Notes: generated by a model not told the origin, from the sequence alone. 64,000 bases of DNA from Euhalothece natronophila Z-M001 (GCF_007904085.1 NZ_CP042326.1:1116001-1180000), one strand, 5' to 3'; positions 8,888 through 17,926 are shown, numbered from the stretch's first letter. A program made the numbers and translations.

Positions 8888-10711
8888 TTGCAACGAGGCT
8901 TAAGAGAATTATTAAATCGGTTTTCTCGTTTTCAAGGGTTAGTGGGACGCTTACAAGAATTTTCCGATCAAGAAATTATCCGTCAGGGAAACCAACAGCA
9001 AGGGAACTTACAACCCACTGCTAGAGAAAAACAAGAAACCTCAACCCCAGACTTAACCGAACAACCTGAGTCGGTGCTTGATCTCGACTTTGATAGTTTA
9101 GAACTGGATCAATATGGGGCGTTGAATGCTACCCTCCAAGAACTTTTAGAAGAAACCGCTCAAATTGAAGAATCAGTCGGCGATATTTCCCTGTTTGCTG
9201 AACAATCTGACCAAACCTTGCAGGGACAGCGTAAAATGTTGGAGCAATTACGGGATGAATTAATTTGGGCGCGGATGTTGCCTTTAAGTAACATTTTGGA
9301 TCGCTTTCCCCGTATTTTACGAGACTTTTCTTATCAGTATGAAAAACCCACTCAGTTAAGGTTAGAAGGAACTGGGGTAAGAGTGGATAAAAGCGTCTTA
9401 GAAAAACTCTATGATCCCCTCACTCATTTAGTCCGAAATGCCTTTGATCACGGTATTGAATCTCCAGAAAAAAGACGAGAAGCTGGAAAACCTGAAGAAG
9501 GAGAAATTGCCATTCGGGCTTATTATCAGGGGAATCAAACCGTTATTGAAATTGGTGATGATGGTGGAGGAATTAATTTAGAAAGAGTCAAAGAAAAGGC
9601 AATCAATACAGGATTAATTACCCCTGATCAAGCAGAAAATCGGTCTTCGGAACGTTTATATAACTTTCTTTTTGAACCCGGATTTTCCACTGCAAAAGAA
9701 GTGAGTGATCTCTCTGGGCGTGGTGTGGGGTTAGACGTGGTACGCGACCAAATTCGGGAACTAAAAGGGGCAATTAGCCTTCGTTCTCAACCCGGAAAAG
9801 GAACAACATTTGTCTTAAGTTTGCCCACAACCCAATCCATGGCAAAATTACTAATTGTCTTGGTGGATACGACGGTTTGGGCTTTACCATCAGATAATAT
9901 TGAGCAAATTCTTGTTCCCACCTCAGACCAAGTTAAATATACAGGAGAACAACGCTTTTTACAGTGGAATGATCAAGCCCTTCCCATTTATGCTATTAGT
10001 GATTTATTAGATTATAATTGCCCTGTTCCGGCCGCGTCTCCAAATTTACAACCTTTAGGTGCTGTGGAACGCCCTCAAGAACGTGGCTTTCCCTTAATTA
10101 TTTTACGACGGGGACAACAGCAATTTCCCTTGGAACTCAATCGAGTCATTACAGAACAAGAATTAGTGATTAAATCTTTTGGTAGCGCGATCGCGCCTCC
10201 GCAATATGTTTCAGGTTGCACGATTTTAGGGGATGGTACAATTGTTCCAGTATTAGATGCGTTTAACTTACTTGAATCAGTCCAACAAACCCAAGCCTCA
10301 GCAGTTGTTAATACCACTACCCGCCGTTCTCTCACCAGTGAAGTTCCCACTATCCTCGTAGTAGATGACTCTGCAACTCAACGCCAAACTTTAACCTTTT
10401 CCCTGCAACGTGCTGGCTATCAAGTCTTACAAGCAGGGGATGGACGAGAAGCGATTTCTGTTTTACAACGTCATCCTGATACCAATGTGGTCATTTGTGA
10501 TATTGAAATGCCCAATATGAATGGCTTTGAATTTCTCCGTTACCGCCGTCAAGATGAAACATTGAATCAAGTTCCCGTAGTAATGTTAACTTCTCGTAGT
10601 AGTGAAAAACACCGTAAATTATGTCAACATTTGGGGGCAAGTGAGTATTTTACAAAACCTTATCTGGAGAAAGAATTTATTAATACCTTGCAAGAAGTTA
10701 TGAATTATTAA
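8888..10711 (+). CDS. CheA-like hybrid histidine kinase, PilL-C type
   Basis: C-terminal part of a pilus/phototaxis CheA: dimerisation helix (about residues 1-40), an acidic linker, a second helix pair, HATPase with N box HLVRNAFDHG (about 179-188), G1 IGDDGGG and G2 LSGRGVGLDVV, a CheW-like domain (about 315-460), then a receiver domain (about 490-605) with VDDSATQR and phospho-acceptor Asp538 in DIEMPNMNG. It lacks the Hpt phosphorylation site. In Synechocystis the equivalent kinase is encoded as separate Hpt and kinase halves (PilL-N/PilL-C), which this could mimic. The TTG at 8888 is only the formal start; sequence continuity points to the fragment upstream, one base out of frame. Confidence 0.8.
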   Translation: MQRGLRELLNRFSRFQGLVGRLQEFSDQEIIRQGNQQQGNLQPTAREKQETSTPDLTEQPESVLDLDFDSLELDQYGALNATLQELLEETAQIEESVGDISLFAEQSDQTLQGQRKMLEQLRDELIWARMLPLSNILDRFPRILRDFSYQYEKPTQLRLEGTGVRVDKSVLEKLYDPLTHLVRNAFDHGIESPEKRREAGKPEEGEIAIRAYYQGNQTVIEIGDDGGGINLERVKEKAINTGLITPDQAENRSSERLYNFLFEPGFSTAKEVSDLSGRGVGLDVVRDQIRELKGAISLRSQPGKGTTFVLSLPTTQSMAKLLIVLVDTTVWALPSDNIEQILVPTSDQVKYTGEQRFLQWNDQALPIYAISDLLDYNCPVPAASPNLQPLGAVERPQERGFPLIILRRGQQQFPLELNRVITEQELVIKSFGSAIAPPQYVSGCTILGDGTIVPVLDAFNLLESVQQTQASAVVNTTTRRSLTSEVPTILVVDDSATQRQTLTFSLQRAGYQVLQAGDGREAISVLQRHPDTNVVICDIEMPNMNGFEFLRYRRQDETLNQVPVVMLTSRSSEKHRKLCQHLGASEYFTKPYLEKEFINTLQEVMNY

Positions 10712-10724
10712 CTGTAACATTTAT

Positions 10725-11168
10725 ATGTCTATTAGCCAAACCAATTATCAAAACCGAGTCGAAACAGCGATCGCGCAATTATATGAAGATCTTCCTACTC
10801 TTTTTAAGAAAGATATTTCCTATGATATTTATCGTTCTGATATCCTTTTCAAAGATCCTGTGAATCAATTTCAAGGGAAACTAAATTATAGAATTGTTTT
10901 CTGGACATTACGATTTCATGCTCGTTTATTTTTTACAGAAATTTATTTTGATGTCCATGATATTCAAGACACAGCAATAGACATTATTAAAGTTTGGTGG
11001 ACAGTGAGGGGAAGGCTACGTACTCCGTGGAAAGCTGAGATTTTCTTTAATGGCGATTCCACCTATAAGCTAGATAAAGAGGGATTAATTTATTCCCATC
11101 AAGATAATTGGGATCGCACTCCAAAAACGATTCTCAAGCAATTTTTGCCTTCTAAAGAGCAATCGTAA
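10725..11168 (+). CDS. DUF2358 domain protein
   Basis: 147 residues matching the DUF2358 pattern of cyanobacteria and plastids: an N-terminal helix (VETAIAQLYEDLPTLFKKD), ISYDIYRSDILFKDPVNQF and the beta-rich WRTL-like core (VFWTLRFHARLFF, IIKVWWTVRG) with a closing GLIYSHQDNWDR. The fold resembles SnoaL/NTF2-like scaffolds, which is inference. No catalytic residues can be assigned. It follows the kinase by 13 bases on the same strand. Confidence 0.8.
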   Translation: MSISQTNYQNRVETAIAQLYEDLPTLFKKDISYDIYRSDILFKDPVNQFQGKLNYRIVFWTLRFHARLFFTEIYFDVHDIQDTAIDIIKVWWTVRGRLRTPWKAEIFFNGDSTYKLDKEGLIYSHQDNWDRTPKTILKQFLPSKEQS

Positions 11169-11178
11169 TGGTTAGTTA

Positions 11179-11838
11179 TCAACGAAGTACAAGGCTACGA
11201 CGCTTTAATAAAAATGCTTGCATTCCTGCAGCTTTTGCCCCTTCATAATCTTCACGACGACTATCACCAATATGCCAAGTTTCTTCGGGCTTAACTTGAT
11301 ACTGCGCGATCGCGCTTTCAAAAATTTGCGGATCAGGTTTAGCCGCCCCAACTTCCGAAGAAATAGTAATACTACTAAAAAAAGAGCGTAAATTGAGAGC
11401 CACTAAAACCGCATATAGCCGAGAGTCAAAGTTAGAAATAATGCCTAATTCTACCCCTTGTTCCTGCCAACGTTGTAGAGAAGGAATCACATCAGGATAA
11501 ACTTCCCAGGGACTAGCTGTGGCAAAATGCTTGTAAAGACGAGTAAAAAAAACATCAAAGTCTAAAAATTTATGAGCAACTCCCACCTTCTGAAACGTTA
11601 ATTTCGTAATATCTCGCCACCATTGAAACTCTTTTTCAGGAATTTGAGGCGTAGGAACATCAGGGAAAGCAAGAGGAGAGGATGCTTTAAACACCTCATA
11701 AAAGGCTTGATCTAACTCTTCTGGAGAAGTGAGAACCCCAAAACTGCGCCCGATCCTGCTATAAACCTCACCGACACTTCCTTTTACCCCAAATAGGGTT
11801 CCCACTGCATCAAAAAAAATCACCTTTGCTTGTGCCAT
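11179..11838 (-). CDS. HAD-IA family hydrolase
   Basis: Haloacid dehalogenase-like phosphatase of subfamily IA. Motif I is FFDAVGTLFG (nucleophile Asp and following residues, with Ala in place of the usual second Asp plus 2 small residue), motif II ISNFDSR, motif III in VGAAKPDPQIF (catalytic Lys) and motif IV HIGDSRREDYEGA. The helical cap lies between residues 15 and 90. The second acidic residue of the DxD motif is replaced (DAV), as in dehalogenase-like or HDHD3-like members, so the activity may not be phosphatase. Convergent with the DUF2358 gene. Confidence 0.85.
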   Translation of the reverse strand: MAQAKVIFFDAVGTLFGVKGSVGEVYSRIGRSFGVLTSPEELDQAFYEVFKASSPLAFPDVPTPQIPEKEFQWWRDITKLTFQKVGVAHKFLDFDVFFTRLYKHFATASPWEVYPDVIPSLQRWQEQGVELGIISNFDSRLYAVLVALNLRSFFSSITISSEVGAAKPDPQIFESAIAQYQVKPEETWHIGDSRREDYEGAKAAGMQAFLLKRRSLVLR

Positions 11839-11871
11839 AACTTATACTTTAGACATTAAATTAGTTGACGC

Positions 11872-11903
11872 TCTCCCACTAAATCAGAGATTATAGTGGG
11901 AGA
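11872..11903 (-). repeat. IS end hairpin, candidate omega-RNA 3' region
   Basis: Perfect 9-bp inverted repeat with a 14-base loop just beyond the tnpB stop. In IS605-type elements the transcript across the tnpB 3' end and element end forms the guide RNA (omega RNA), so this hairpin is a candidate part of it. About 30 bases including it are closely related to 62489-62519. Confidence 0.55.
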
Positions 11904-11912
11904 TTCTTGCTT

Positions 11913-13136
11913 CTAACTACTAGAAACTAGGTTTCCAGCAGACGAGTCCGCTTGCCCCAATTGTTCGGAAACAACTGAAGTAGAAGCGGGTCTCTCCACA
12001 AGCTTTGAGTCTGGCTCGAAGCCAGCCGTTCCAGTCCGCCCGACTGTACGGAGTCCTTCTCTCAGAATGTTAATCGCGGCATTTTCATCTCTATCCAATT
12101 TAGTCCCACACTGACAAGCATGGGTTCTAGTTGATAGAGACTTTTTCACAATTCGACCGCAATTAGAGCATTCTTGAGAAGTGTAGTGAGGAGGAACAGC
12201 CACCGCTACTTTCCCAAACTTTTGTGCAAAATACTCTAACCACACTCGGAACTGATACCAACCAACATCTGAGATTGACTTAGCTAGACAGTGGTTCTTA
12301 ACCATGTTAGACACCTTTAAGTTTTCATAGGCGATGAAGTCGTTAGACTTCACTACGCAACGCGCCAGTCTCAAGGCGTGTTCTTTACGTTGCCTACTTA
12401 TTCTTAAATGTGCTTTACCTAACTTCTGTCTAGCTTTTCTGCGATTAGATGATCCTTTCTGTTTCTTAGAAAGACGGCGTTGAAGCCGTTTTAATTTCTG
12501 TTCTCCCTCTCTAAAGAAACGAGGATTAGGTTCTTTATGACCATCAGAGTCAGTATAGAAGGATTCTAAACCAACATCTAATCCTATGGTTCTCTTGGTG
12601 GGTTCTAATTGTTCTTTTACCTCTGTATTAATCAGGAATTGACAATAGTAACCGTCAGCCCTGCGAAGTAACCGTACTCGTTTAATTTCATCAGGATGAT
12701 AGAAGTGTAAGTCTCTAGTTCCAACTAATTTCACCCGACCAATGCCTTTTTTGTCAGTGAAAGTTATATGCTTTCGGGTATTTAGGTCGAGCTTCCAGCC
12801 AGATGTTTTATATTCAACACTGCGGTTGTTTTTTTGGAACTGAGGATACCCTTTCTTTCCATTAATTCCTTTTTTACAGTTGTCATAGAACCGACTAATT
12901 GAAGACCAAGCTCGTTCAGCAGCAGACTGTCTTGCCATAGAGTTTAGTTCTTTAGCCCAAGAAAACTCCTCTGCCAATTGTTTACAGAGTTTGTTGAGAG
13001 CGTATTTATTAACGCCTTGATTGTCCATCCAGTAACGAATGCACTTATTTCGGATGAATTGTGTCGTCCGAATTGCTTCGTCAATGGCTTGAGTTTGAGC
13101 TTTTTTGGCTTTGACCTTAAACTCTAAGACAAACAT
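11913..13136 (-). CDS. tnpB: TnpB RNA-guided endonuclease
   Basis: 407-residue TnpB, an RNA-guided RuvC nuclease that cuts the donor site left by transposition. RuvC residues are intact: Asp187 in GLDVGLES, Glu271 in AYENLKV, and the DRDENAA block (Asp348/Asp350). A zinc-finger region CSNCG...CQCG sits at about 323-344. The N-terminal domain begins MFVLEFKVKAKKAQTQAIDE, as expected, and the basic coiled region (KLKRLQRRLSKKQKGSSNRR) is present. The Ser-rich tail after INILREGLRT is normal for this group. No truncation, so likely functional. No tnpA partner in the element. Confidence 0.93.
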   Translation of the reverse strand: MFVLEFKVKAKKAQTQAIDEAIRTTQFIRNKCIRYWMDNQGVNKYALNKLCKQLAEEFSWAKELNSMARQSAAERAWSSISRFYDNCKKGINGKKGYPQFQKNNRSVEYKTSGWKLDLNTRKHITFTDKKGIGRVKLVGTRDLHFYHPDEIKRVRLLRRADGYYCQFLINTEVKEQLEPTKRTIGLDVGLESFYTDSDGHKEPNPRFFREGEQKLKRLQRRLSKKQKGSSNRRKARQKLGKAHLRISRQRKEHALRLARCVVKSNDFIAYENLKVSNMVKNHCLAKSISDVGWYQFRVWLEYFAQKFGKVAVAVPPHYTSQECSNCGRIVKKSLSTRTHACQCGTKLDRDENAAINILREGLRTVGRTGTAGFEPDSKLVERPASTSVVSEQLGQADSSAGNLVSSS

Positions 13137-13227
13137 CTTATGCTGAACTTTGTGGTTAAATTAATTCTAACACAAAAGATTTAAGGTTGTCCTGTCGGAC
13201 TTTATTTTTTTGGGCGACGATTCATCT

Positions 13228-13280
13228 CCCATTAACCTGACGGTATAATGGGGCGGAGCAAAGCGTGAGCATCTTCTCAT
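13228..13280 (+). repeat. IS end-like hairpin plus conserved tail
   Basis: Stem CCCATTA/TAATGGG followed by CGGAGCAAAGCGTGAGCATC up to 13280. The tail is repeated at 62521-62545 (same orientation, after a similar hairpin) and at 48634-48657 (opposite orientation, without the hairpin). Confidence 0.55.
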
Positions 13281-13284
13281 CGCA

Positions 13285-14463
13285 TCAAGATAAGGGTTGA
13301 GTAATCCAATTAGACCCAACCGTAAATTGATGTTCTGGAGTAGGCATTCGGGAAAGATAAGCTAACCGACGTGCTAAATAAGCCATCATGCCATCAAGTT
13401 TTACTCCTTCAGCCGTTAAACTAGCATTATCAGTCCCCAGGACTAACATTTCTCCCAAATTGTGATACTTAAAGGGAAGGAGGGGCCGTCCGGTGATGGA
13501 AGCCCAAATATTCCATGCACAATAATCAGACTGTTGAAAAGCAACCTGTGCTGTCGCTGGAACGACTTTCCCTTGAGCATCTTGGCAGGCAGCTAAATCT
13601 CCTAAAGCAAAGACTGACGCTTGTTGTTTCACATTTAGTGTCGGATCAACCTTAATTTTTCCCTGCTCATTGTGAGGTAAGTTCAAATTTTTAACTAACT
13701 CCGATACGGTTGTTCCCACTGTCCAAATAACAATATCAACTGGAATTGTATCACTTTTTCCTTTATATAAAAGCGTGAGTTCATTTTCTGTGATAGCTTC
13801 CACTGTTGTTTCCGTATCAATCCAAATCTCTCGATCTGAAAGGGCTTTTTGGGCAGTTTCCCGATTAAACTCTGGGGAGGCTTTTAAGATTCTTTCTCCT
13901 CTTTCTATAATACGGATTTTGGCACGTTCTGCTAGTCGATCGCGCAACTTACAAGCAATTTCCACCCCACTATAGCCACCGCCAACAATGGCAATGCGAA
14001 TTTTATCTTGAGTTCCTTGTTCTAATGCTTTGAGTTTTTCTTCTAACAGGTAGGCATCTTGCAAACTATGAAATGGAAAAGCAAATTCCGTTGCTCCTGG
14101 TACCATTTCCATAGGAGTTCTTCCCCCGATGGCAAGCACTAGCCAATCATAATTCAAATCAGCTTGATCTGCTAACTGGACTTGTCGTTCTTGAAAATTA
14201 ACATCTGTGACTGTTCCCTGAATAAACTTAATCGGGGTATTAGCTAAAATTTCTGTAAATGGTGGCGCAATCTCCCAAGTTTGTAACTCATCTGTAAGTA
14301 GTTCATAGAGGAGGGGAGTAAATAAAAAGCGATCGCGCTGATCGACCAAAACAATTTCTGGCGCAGGTTGGGTATCCCAAGGAAACTGACTCAAACGGAG
14401 GGCAGTGTATAAGCCACCAAACCCCCCTCCTAAAACACAGATGCGACTTCTTGATTCACTCAT
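13285..14463 (-). CDS. ndbB: type II NAD(P)H dehydrogenase, NdbB-like
   Basis: Single-subunit FAD oxidoreductase passing electrons from NAD(P)H to quinone without proton pumping. FAD motif ICVLGGGFGGLY at the N-terminus; NAD(P)H motif IAIVGGGYSGVEIA mid-protein; C-terminal FALGDLAA FAD contact. At about 392 residues it is the short form that matches NdbB in my memory of the Synechocystis paralogues, including LVDQRDRFLFTPLLYEL and YCAWNIWA. NdbB-type proteins have been connected with phylloquinone (demethylnaphthoquinone) reduction. I chose the ATG at 14463 (MSESRSRICV); an upstream start would add 16 residues without similarity. The right IS hairpin ends just before its stop codon. Confidence 0.88.
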   Translation of the reverse strand: MSESRSRICVLGGGFGGLYTALRLSQFPWDTQPAPEIVLVDQRDRFLFTPLLYELLTDELQTWEIAPPFTEILANTPIKFIQGTVTDVNFQERQVQLADQADLNYDWLVLAIGGRTPMEMVPGATEFAFPFHSLQDAYLLEEKLKALEQGTQDKIRIAIVGGGYSGVEIACKLRDRLAERAKIRIIERGERILKASPEFNRETAQKALSDREIWIDTETTVEAITENELTLLYKGKSDTIPVDIVIWTVGTTVSELVKNLNLPHNEQGKIKVDPTLNVKQQASVFALGDLAACQDAQGKVVPATAQVAFQQSDYCAWNIWASITGRPLLPFKYHNLGEMLVLGTDNASLTAEGVKLDGMMAYLARRLAYLSRMPTPEHQFTVGSNWITQPLS

Positions 14464-14518
14464 AGCTTTTTCCAGACCCATTTTCAATAATTGTAACGTT
14501 TCTTTAATCAATAAGCAG

Positions 14519-16267
14519 TCATTCTGAGCGATTCTTCATCATTTCCAAATTGTCTTGCCACTCTTGCAATGACTGACGTACCTCAGCAAACCCCCAATAA
14601 GCAATACTGAAACCACTCATCATTAATACGATGAGCAATATAACCCACTGTAACCTCTGCTTTTTTTTCTTCTTAGCTGAAGCAGTAACCGGAGCAGTTT
14701 GCTGAGAGGAAATCGTTTTCTGATTGCTTGATGCTTGAGTGAGTTCTTCAAAAGTTGCTGTTAAGGAATCTTCCCCAGACTCTGATACCGAACACTTGAC
14801 TAAAGAAACGGTGACATTATCATGACCATTGAGATCATTTGCCAGGCTAATCAGCCGTTGGGCAACCATTTTTACGTCTTTCCCTTCCGTTAAAATAGGT
14901 AAAATTTCCGCTTCCCAATGCAATTCCACTAAATCATTATCACTTAAGCCATCCGAACACAATAAAAACACTGAATCTTCATCAATAATCAATTGTTGAG
15001 TTGTTGGATGTAACAGTTGGGATGAACTCATGCCTAAGGCTTGCACTAAAGCCCCTGCAGAGGGTTGTTGTAAGGCTTCTCTATATAACATATGACCCAA
15101 GCGGGTTTGACGGGAAGCTAAATCATCATCTAAGGTCAACTGATAGCAACCCTGATTAGTAATCCAGTAAATGCGAGAATCCCCCACATGAGTAATATAC
15201 ATTTTATATTCATCCGCAAGCGCCATGACAAGGGTTGTTCCCATGCGTTGCTGCCCATAACGATGTTCGCTATCGTTTTGTTCTGAGATTACATCATTGG
15301 CAAGACTCACGGCTTGTTCTAATTCTGCAATTATTTCTTGTGGCGACTGCTCATTAACTTTTTTCAGGTATTGAAGCAACTGTTCAATAGCTAAATGAGA
15401 AGCAATTTCTCCCCCTTGATGCCCTCCCACTCCATCACAAACAATCGCGAGAGCTTTTTCTGAAGAATTTTCCTTCACAGAAGAATTCGGCTGATAATAA
15501 GCATCTTCATTATGACTGCGATTAGGGCCGGTATCAGAAGCAGTAGCAATTTCGTAGTGTCGCTGTTGGGAACCTACCACTTGCTTTAACCCTTGTTCTA
15601 ATTGCTCAATCAGCCCCTCACTGCTTTTTAATTCTCCGTGTCGTAACTCCTGACACAGTTGTTGATAGAAGCTCTGAATTTCTAGGCGTACGGTATCTTG
15701 CCACTGAGACCAGAGAACACCTAACTCTTTTAAGGTAACTGGGGTTTGATCAATTTCTAATTCTTGTAAGTGAAGAACTGGTCCATTGACCCGTAGAAGT
15801 TCGGAATTAATAAGAGTCCCTACTACGCCTTGTACTTGCAACGGTTGCCAGAGTTGACTAATTTGTAATAGCCAATTTAATTGTCGAATCGCACTTGCAC
15901 TCTCCCAAACTTCTTCTAGCTTGGATAAAAACTGCCCTTGTTCAAATCTCTCTTGTAAGTTTGAGGCAAAGTTGTCATATTCAAGTAACCAACGTTCTTC
16001 GTTCGTTTCAGGAAGATATCCATAAACTTTGGGAATTTGTGGCCCATAAGGCGTTAATTTTAAGTAAGGTTTTAACCACCTTGGAACTGTGTGGGGAAAA
16101 TGAGGGGGCTTTTCTGGGTGCGTTTCCAATACTAGCTTTGGTGTAACGACCCAATACCGATTTGCAATTAATTGACCAACCACCCCGCTATCTAAGGGGG
16201 GGCCCACCACGAACAAATATCTTTTCATAACAGGCATTCCACAGTGAGAACACACTTGATCCCGCAA
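14519..16267 (-). CDS. membrane-anchored PP2C-type Ser/Thr phosphatase
   Basis: 582 residues: short N-terminal Cys pair (CSHCG), a cyanobacterial N-terminal region of about 230 residues of unknown role, a PP2C domain (about 240-490) and a C-terminal transmembrane helix (VILLIVLMMSGFSIAYW) with a short tail. PP2C metal and active-site motifs are intact: SHNEDAYY, VCDGVGGHQGG, THVGDSRIYW, LLCSDGLSDN and GHDNVTVSL. It would dephosphorylate Ser/Thr residues at the membrane face. The formal start is TTG; a GTG four codons in is an alternative and the zinc-ribbon appears half-formed, so the N-terminus is uncertain. It lies just 7 bases from the longest ndbB frame, suggesting a minus-strand unit with ndbB. 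Confidence 0.85.
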   Translation of the reverse strand: MRDQVCSHCGMPVMKRYLFVVGPPLDSGVVGQLIANRYWVVTPKLVLETHPEKPPHFPHTVPRWLKPYLKLTPYGPQIPKVYGYLPETNEERWLLEYDNFASNLQERFEQGQFLSKLEEVWESASAIRQLNWLLQISQLWQPLQVQGVVGTLINSELLRVNGPVLHLQELEIDQTPVTLKELGVLWSQWQDTVRLEIQSFYQQLCQELRHGELKSSEGLIEQLEQGLKQVVGSQQRHYEIATASDTGPNRSHNEDAYYQPNSSVKENSSEKALAIVCDGVGGHQGGEIASHLAIEQLLQYLKKVNEQSPQEIIAELEQAVSLANDVISEQNDSEHRYGQQRMGTTLVMALADEYKMYITHVGDSRIYWITNQGCYQLTLDDDLASRQTRLGHMLYREALQQPSAGALVQALGMSSSQLLHPTTQQLIIDEDSVFLLCSDGLSDNDLVELHWEAEILPILTEGKDVKMVAQRLISLANDLNGHDNVTVSLVKCSVSESGEDSLTATFEELTQASSNQKTISSQQTAPVTASAKKKKKQRLQWVILLIVLMMSGFSIAYWGFAEVRQSLQEWQDNLEMMKNRSE

Positions 16268-16344
16268 GCGATTCTTCCTTTTATTGGGTCGCCGTGAACA
16301 ACAAATGGTTTTGCCCCCAGCTATCCCTTTTTTATCTTGATTAA

Positions 16345-16704
16345 CTAACCTTTATATTGTTCTTCTGAGTCTGGGCTTTCTACTTTCGGGACTCCCATAC
16401 TATAGTTCAAAACGCGACTATTTAAGTTATAACTAATTTTGCCACTGACTAAAAGATTACGAATAAAATGTTCTAAGTCTGAACCAATGCGTCGGAGATT
16501 ATATTCGGTTAATTCTTCTCCATTATAGGATTCTACGAGTTCATCAAATTTGCGATAAACCTGATTTAAATTCTCTTCATCCCAATTAAATTCATTATCG
16601 GGATCAACGTCGAGGGTGAGAACATTTTGACTTTCCACTAATTCGTTATCTTGAATTTCTGCGGTGTAGATACGAACATGACGAGTGGTTGACTTAAATA
16701 ACAT
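16345..16704 (-). CDS. ndhM: NAD(P)H-quinone oxidoreductase subunit M
   Basis: Oxygenic-photosynthesis-specific subunit of NDH-1, sitting in the hydrophilic arm that accepts electrons from ferredoxin for cyclic flow and respiration. The 119-residue protein has the family opening MLFKSTTRHVRIYTAEI, then TLDVDPDNEFNW, and the hallmark TEYNLRRIGSDLEHFIRNLL and ISYNLNSRVLNYSMG blocks. Full length with an extra acidic tail (SPDSEEQYKG). Stands alone between the phosphatase and anmK on the minus strand. Confidence 0.95.
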   Translation of the reverse strand: MLFKSTTRHVRIYTAEIQDNELVESQNVLTLDVDPDNEFNWDEENLNQVYRKFDELVESYNGEELTEYNLRRIGSDLEHFIRNLLVSGKISYNLNSRVLNYSMGVPKVESPDSEEQYKG

Positions 16705-16786
16705 AACTGGTTTTAATCTTGTTTTGGATACGCTGAAGTATTACTGGGCTTTTATTCATTACTTTAACAGTTTTTTAGATTTTTTC

Positions 16787-17926
16787 TTAGGGAATATGGA
16801 TCTCCCCTAACATAATGGGAGATTTTGCCCCTGTTACTTGCGGTAAATTTCCGGGATAGTGATCCTGATACCGCCAGTATGCTAAGACAGCAAACGCGAT
16901 CGCTTCTTTAAAGTGACGGTTTAATCCTGCTTCATCAGTGGTTTGAATTGGGGTGTGGGGAAATTTCGCTTGTAAGCATTCTCGTAAGTAATTATTTTCA
17001 CTGCCACCGCCACAAAGTAAAATGGTGTCGGGAAGATTTGGGAGAAAGGTTTGGTAATCTTGCGCGATCGCGCTAACGGTTAATTCGGTTAAACTAGCTA
17101 GAAAATCCGCTTCGCTGAGATCATAGGCTTTCGCCTGCTCCCATGTTTGGTTCAAATAGGCTTCTCCAAATAATTCCCGTCCCGTTGATTTTGGGGGCGG
17201 TTGTTGAAAAAAGTCCTGTTGTAACCAGTTTTGCACTAACTCTACACAAGGCGTTCCTTGCGCTGCCCATTGTCCATTTTCGTCGTAGCGTTGTTGACCA
17301 TTGGTCAATTTTTGCACCGCTAAATCTAATAAACTATTTCCAGGGCCATTATCCCAACCGACAATTTTATTTTCCCAGTGAGGATGATTGCGAGGGGGGA
17401 GATAAGTAACATTACTAATCCCTCCAATATTCTGCACACAGCGAGTTAAATGGGAATGAGAGAGCAAACAAGCATCGACTTTGGGGACTAAGGGCGCACC
17501 CTGTCCGTTTTGGGCAATATCCGCAGCCCGAAAATTAGTAACTGTGGGACGCTGGGTTAAATGGGTAATCATTTCTCCTCGTCCTAATTGTAGGCTATAA
17601 CCAAGGGAGGAGGTAGGGGGACGATGAAAGATGGTTTGTCCGTGAGAACCAATTAGTTCAGCTGTGAAATTGGTCTTTTTTTCTAGGGTATGGGCGCATT
17701 GGGCAAAATGTTGCGCGATCGCGTCATCTAATTCACAAAACTGCTTCATTGTCAAGGGTTTTTCTCCACAAACGGCTAAAATTTCTGTTTGCAGAGGTTT
17801 GGGAAAAGAATAGGTTTCTCCAGCTAACCATTCCACCTGTATATTTTCTTTTTCTCCTGTAATTTCTACTAATGCTACATCTACTCCATCAACCGAAGTC
17901 CCACTCATTAACCCCATTACTTTCAT
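16787..17926 (-). CDS. anmK: anhydro-N-acetylmuramic acid kinase
   Basis: Phosphorylates and hydrolyses 1,6-anhydro-MurNAc to MurNAc-6-phosphate in cell-wall recycling. Diagnostic GLMSGTSVDGVDVALVE at the N-terminus, ELIGSHGQTIFHRP, NIGGISNVTYLP, GWDNGPGN and the ILLCGGGSENNYL block of the ASKHA fold. ATG at 17926 (MKVMGLMSG) is chosen over a TTG four codons upstream because it matches the family N-terminus and has GAGATTAGAT in front. About 379 residues, normal length. A HIP1 palindrome lies within. Confidence 0.93.
   Translation of the reverse strand: MKVMGLMSGTSVDGVDVALVEITGEKENIQVEWLAGETYSFPKPLQTEILAVCGEKPLTMKQFCELDDAIAQHFAQCAHTLEKKTNFTAELIGSHGQTIFHRPPTSSLGYSLQLGRGEMITHLTQRPTVTNFRAADIAQNGQGAPLVPKVDACLLSHSHLTRCVQNIGGISNVTYLPPRNHPHWENKIVGWDNGPGNSLLDLAVQKLTNGQQRYDENGQWAAQGTPCVELVQNWLQQDFFQQPPPKSTGRELFGEAYLNQTWEQAKAYDLSEADFLASLTELTVSAIAQDYQTFLPNLPDTILLCGGGSENNYLRECLQAKFPHTPIQTTDEAGLNRHFKEAIAFAVLAYWRYQDHYPGNLPQVTGAKSPIMLGEIHIP

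Larger units (their letters stand above)
11868..13280 (-). mobile_element. IS200/IS605-family element encoding TnpB only
   Basis: A tnpB gene flanked by related hairpins: a perfect 9-bp stem at 11872-11903 (TCTCCCACT / AGTGGGAGA) past the 3' end and a 7-bp stem at 13228-13252 (CCCATTA / TAATGGG) past the 5' end, the latter followed by a GAGCAAAGCGTGAGCATC tail. Subterminal hairpins in the same orientation are the mark of IS200/IS605 ends. There is no tnpA transposase, so mobility would need one in trans. The limits are estimated from the hairpins, not from a target site. Confidence 0.7.
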
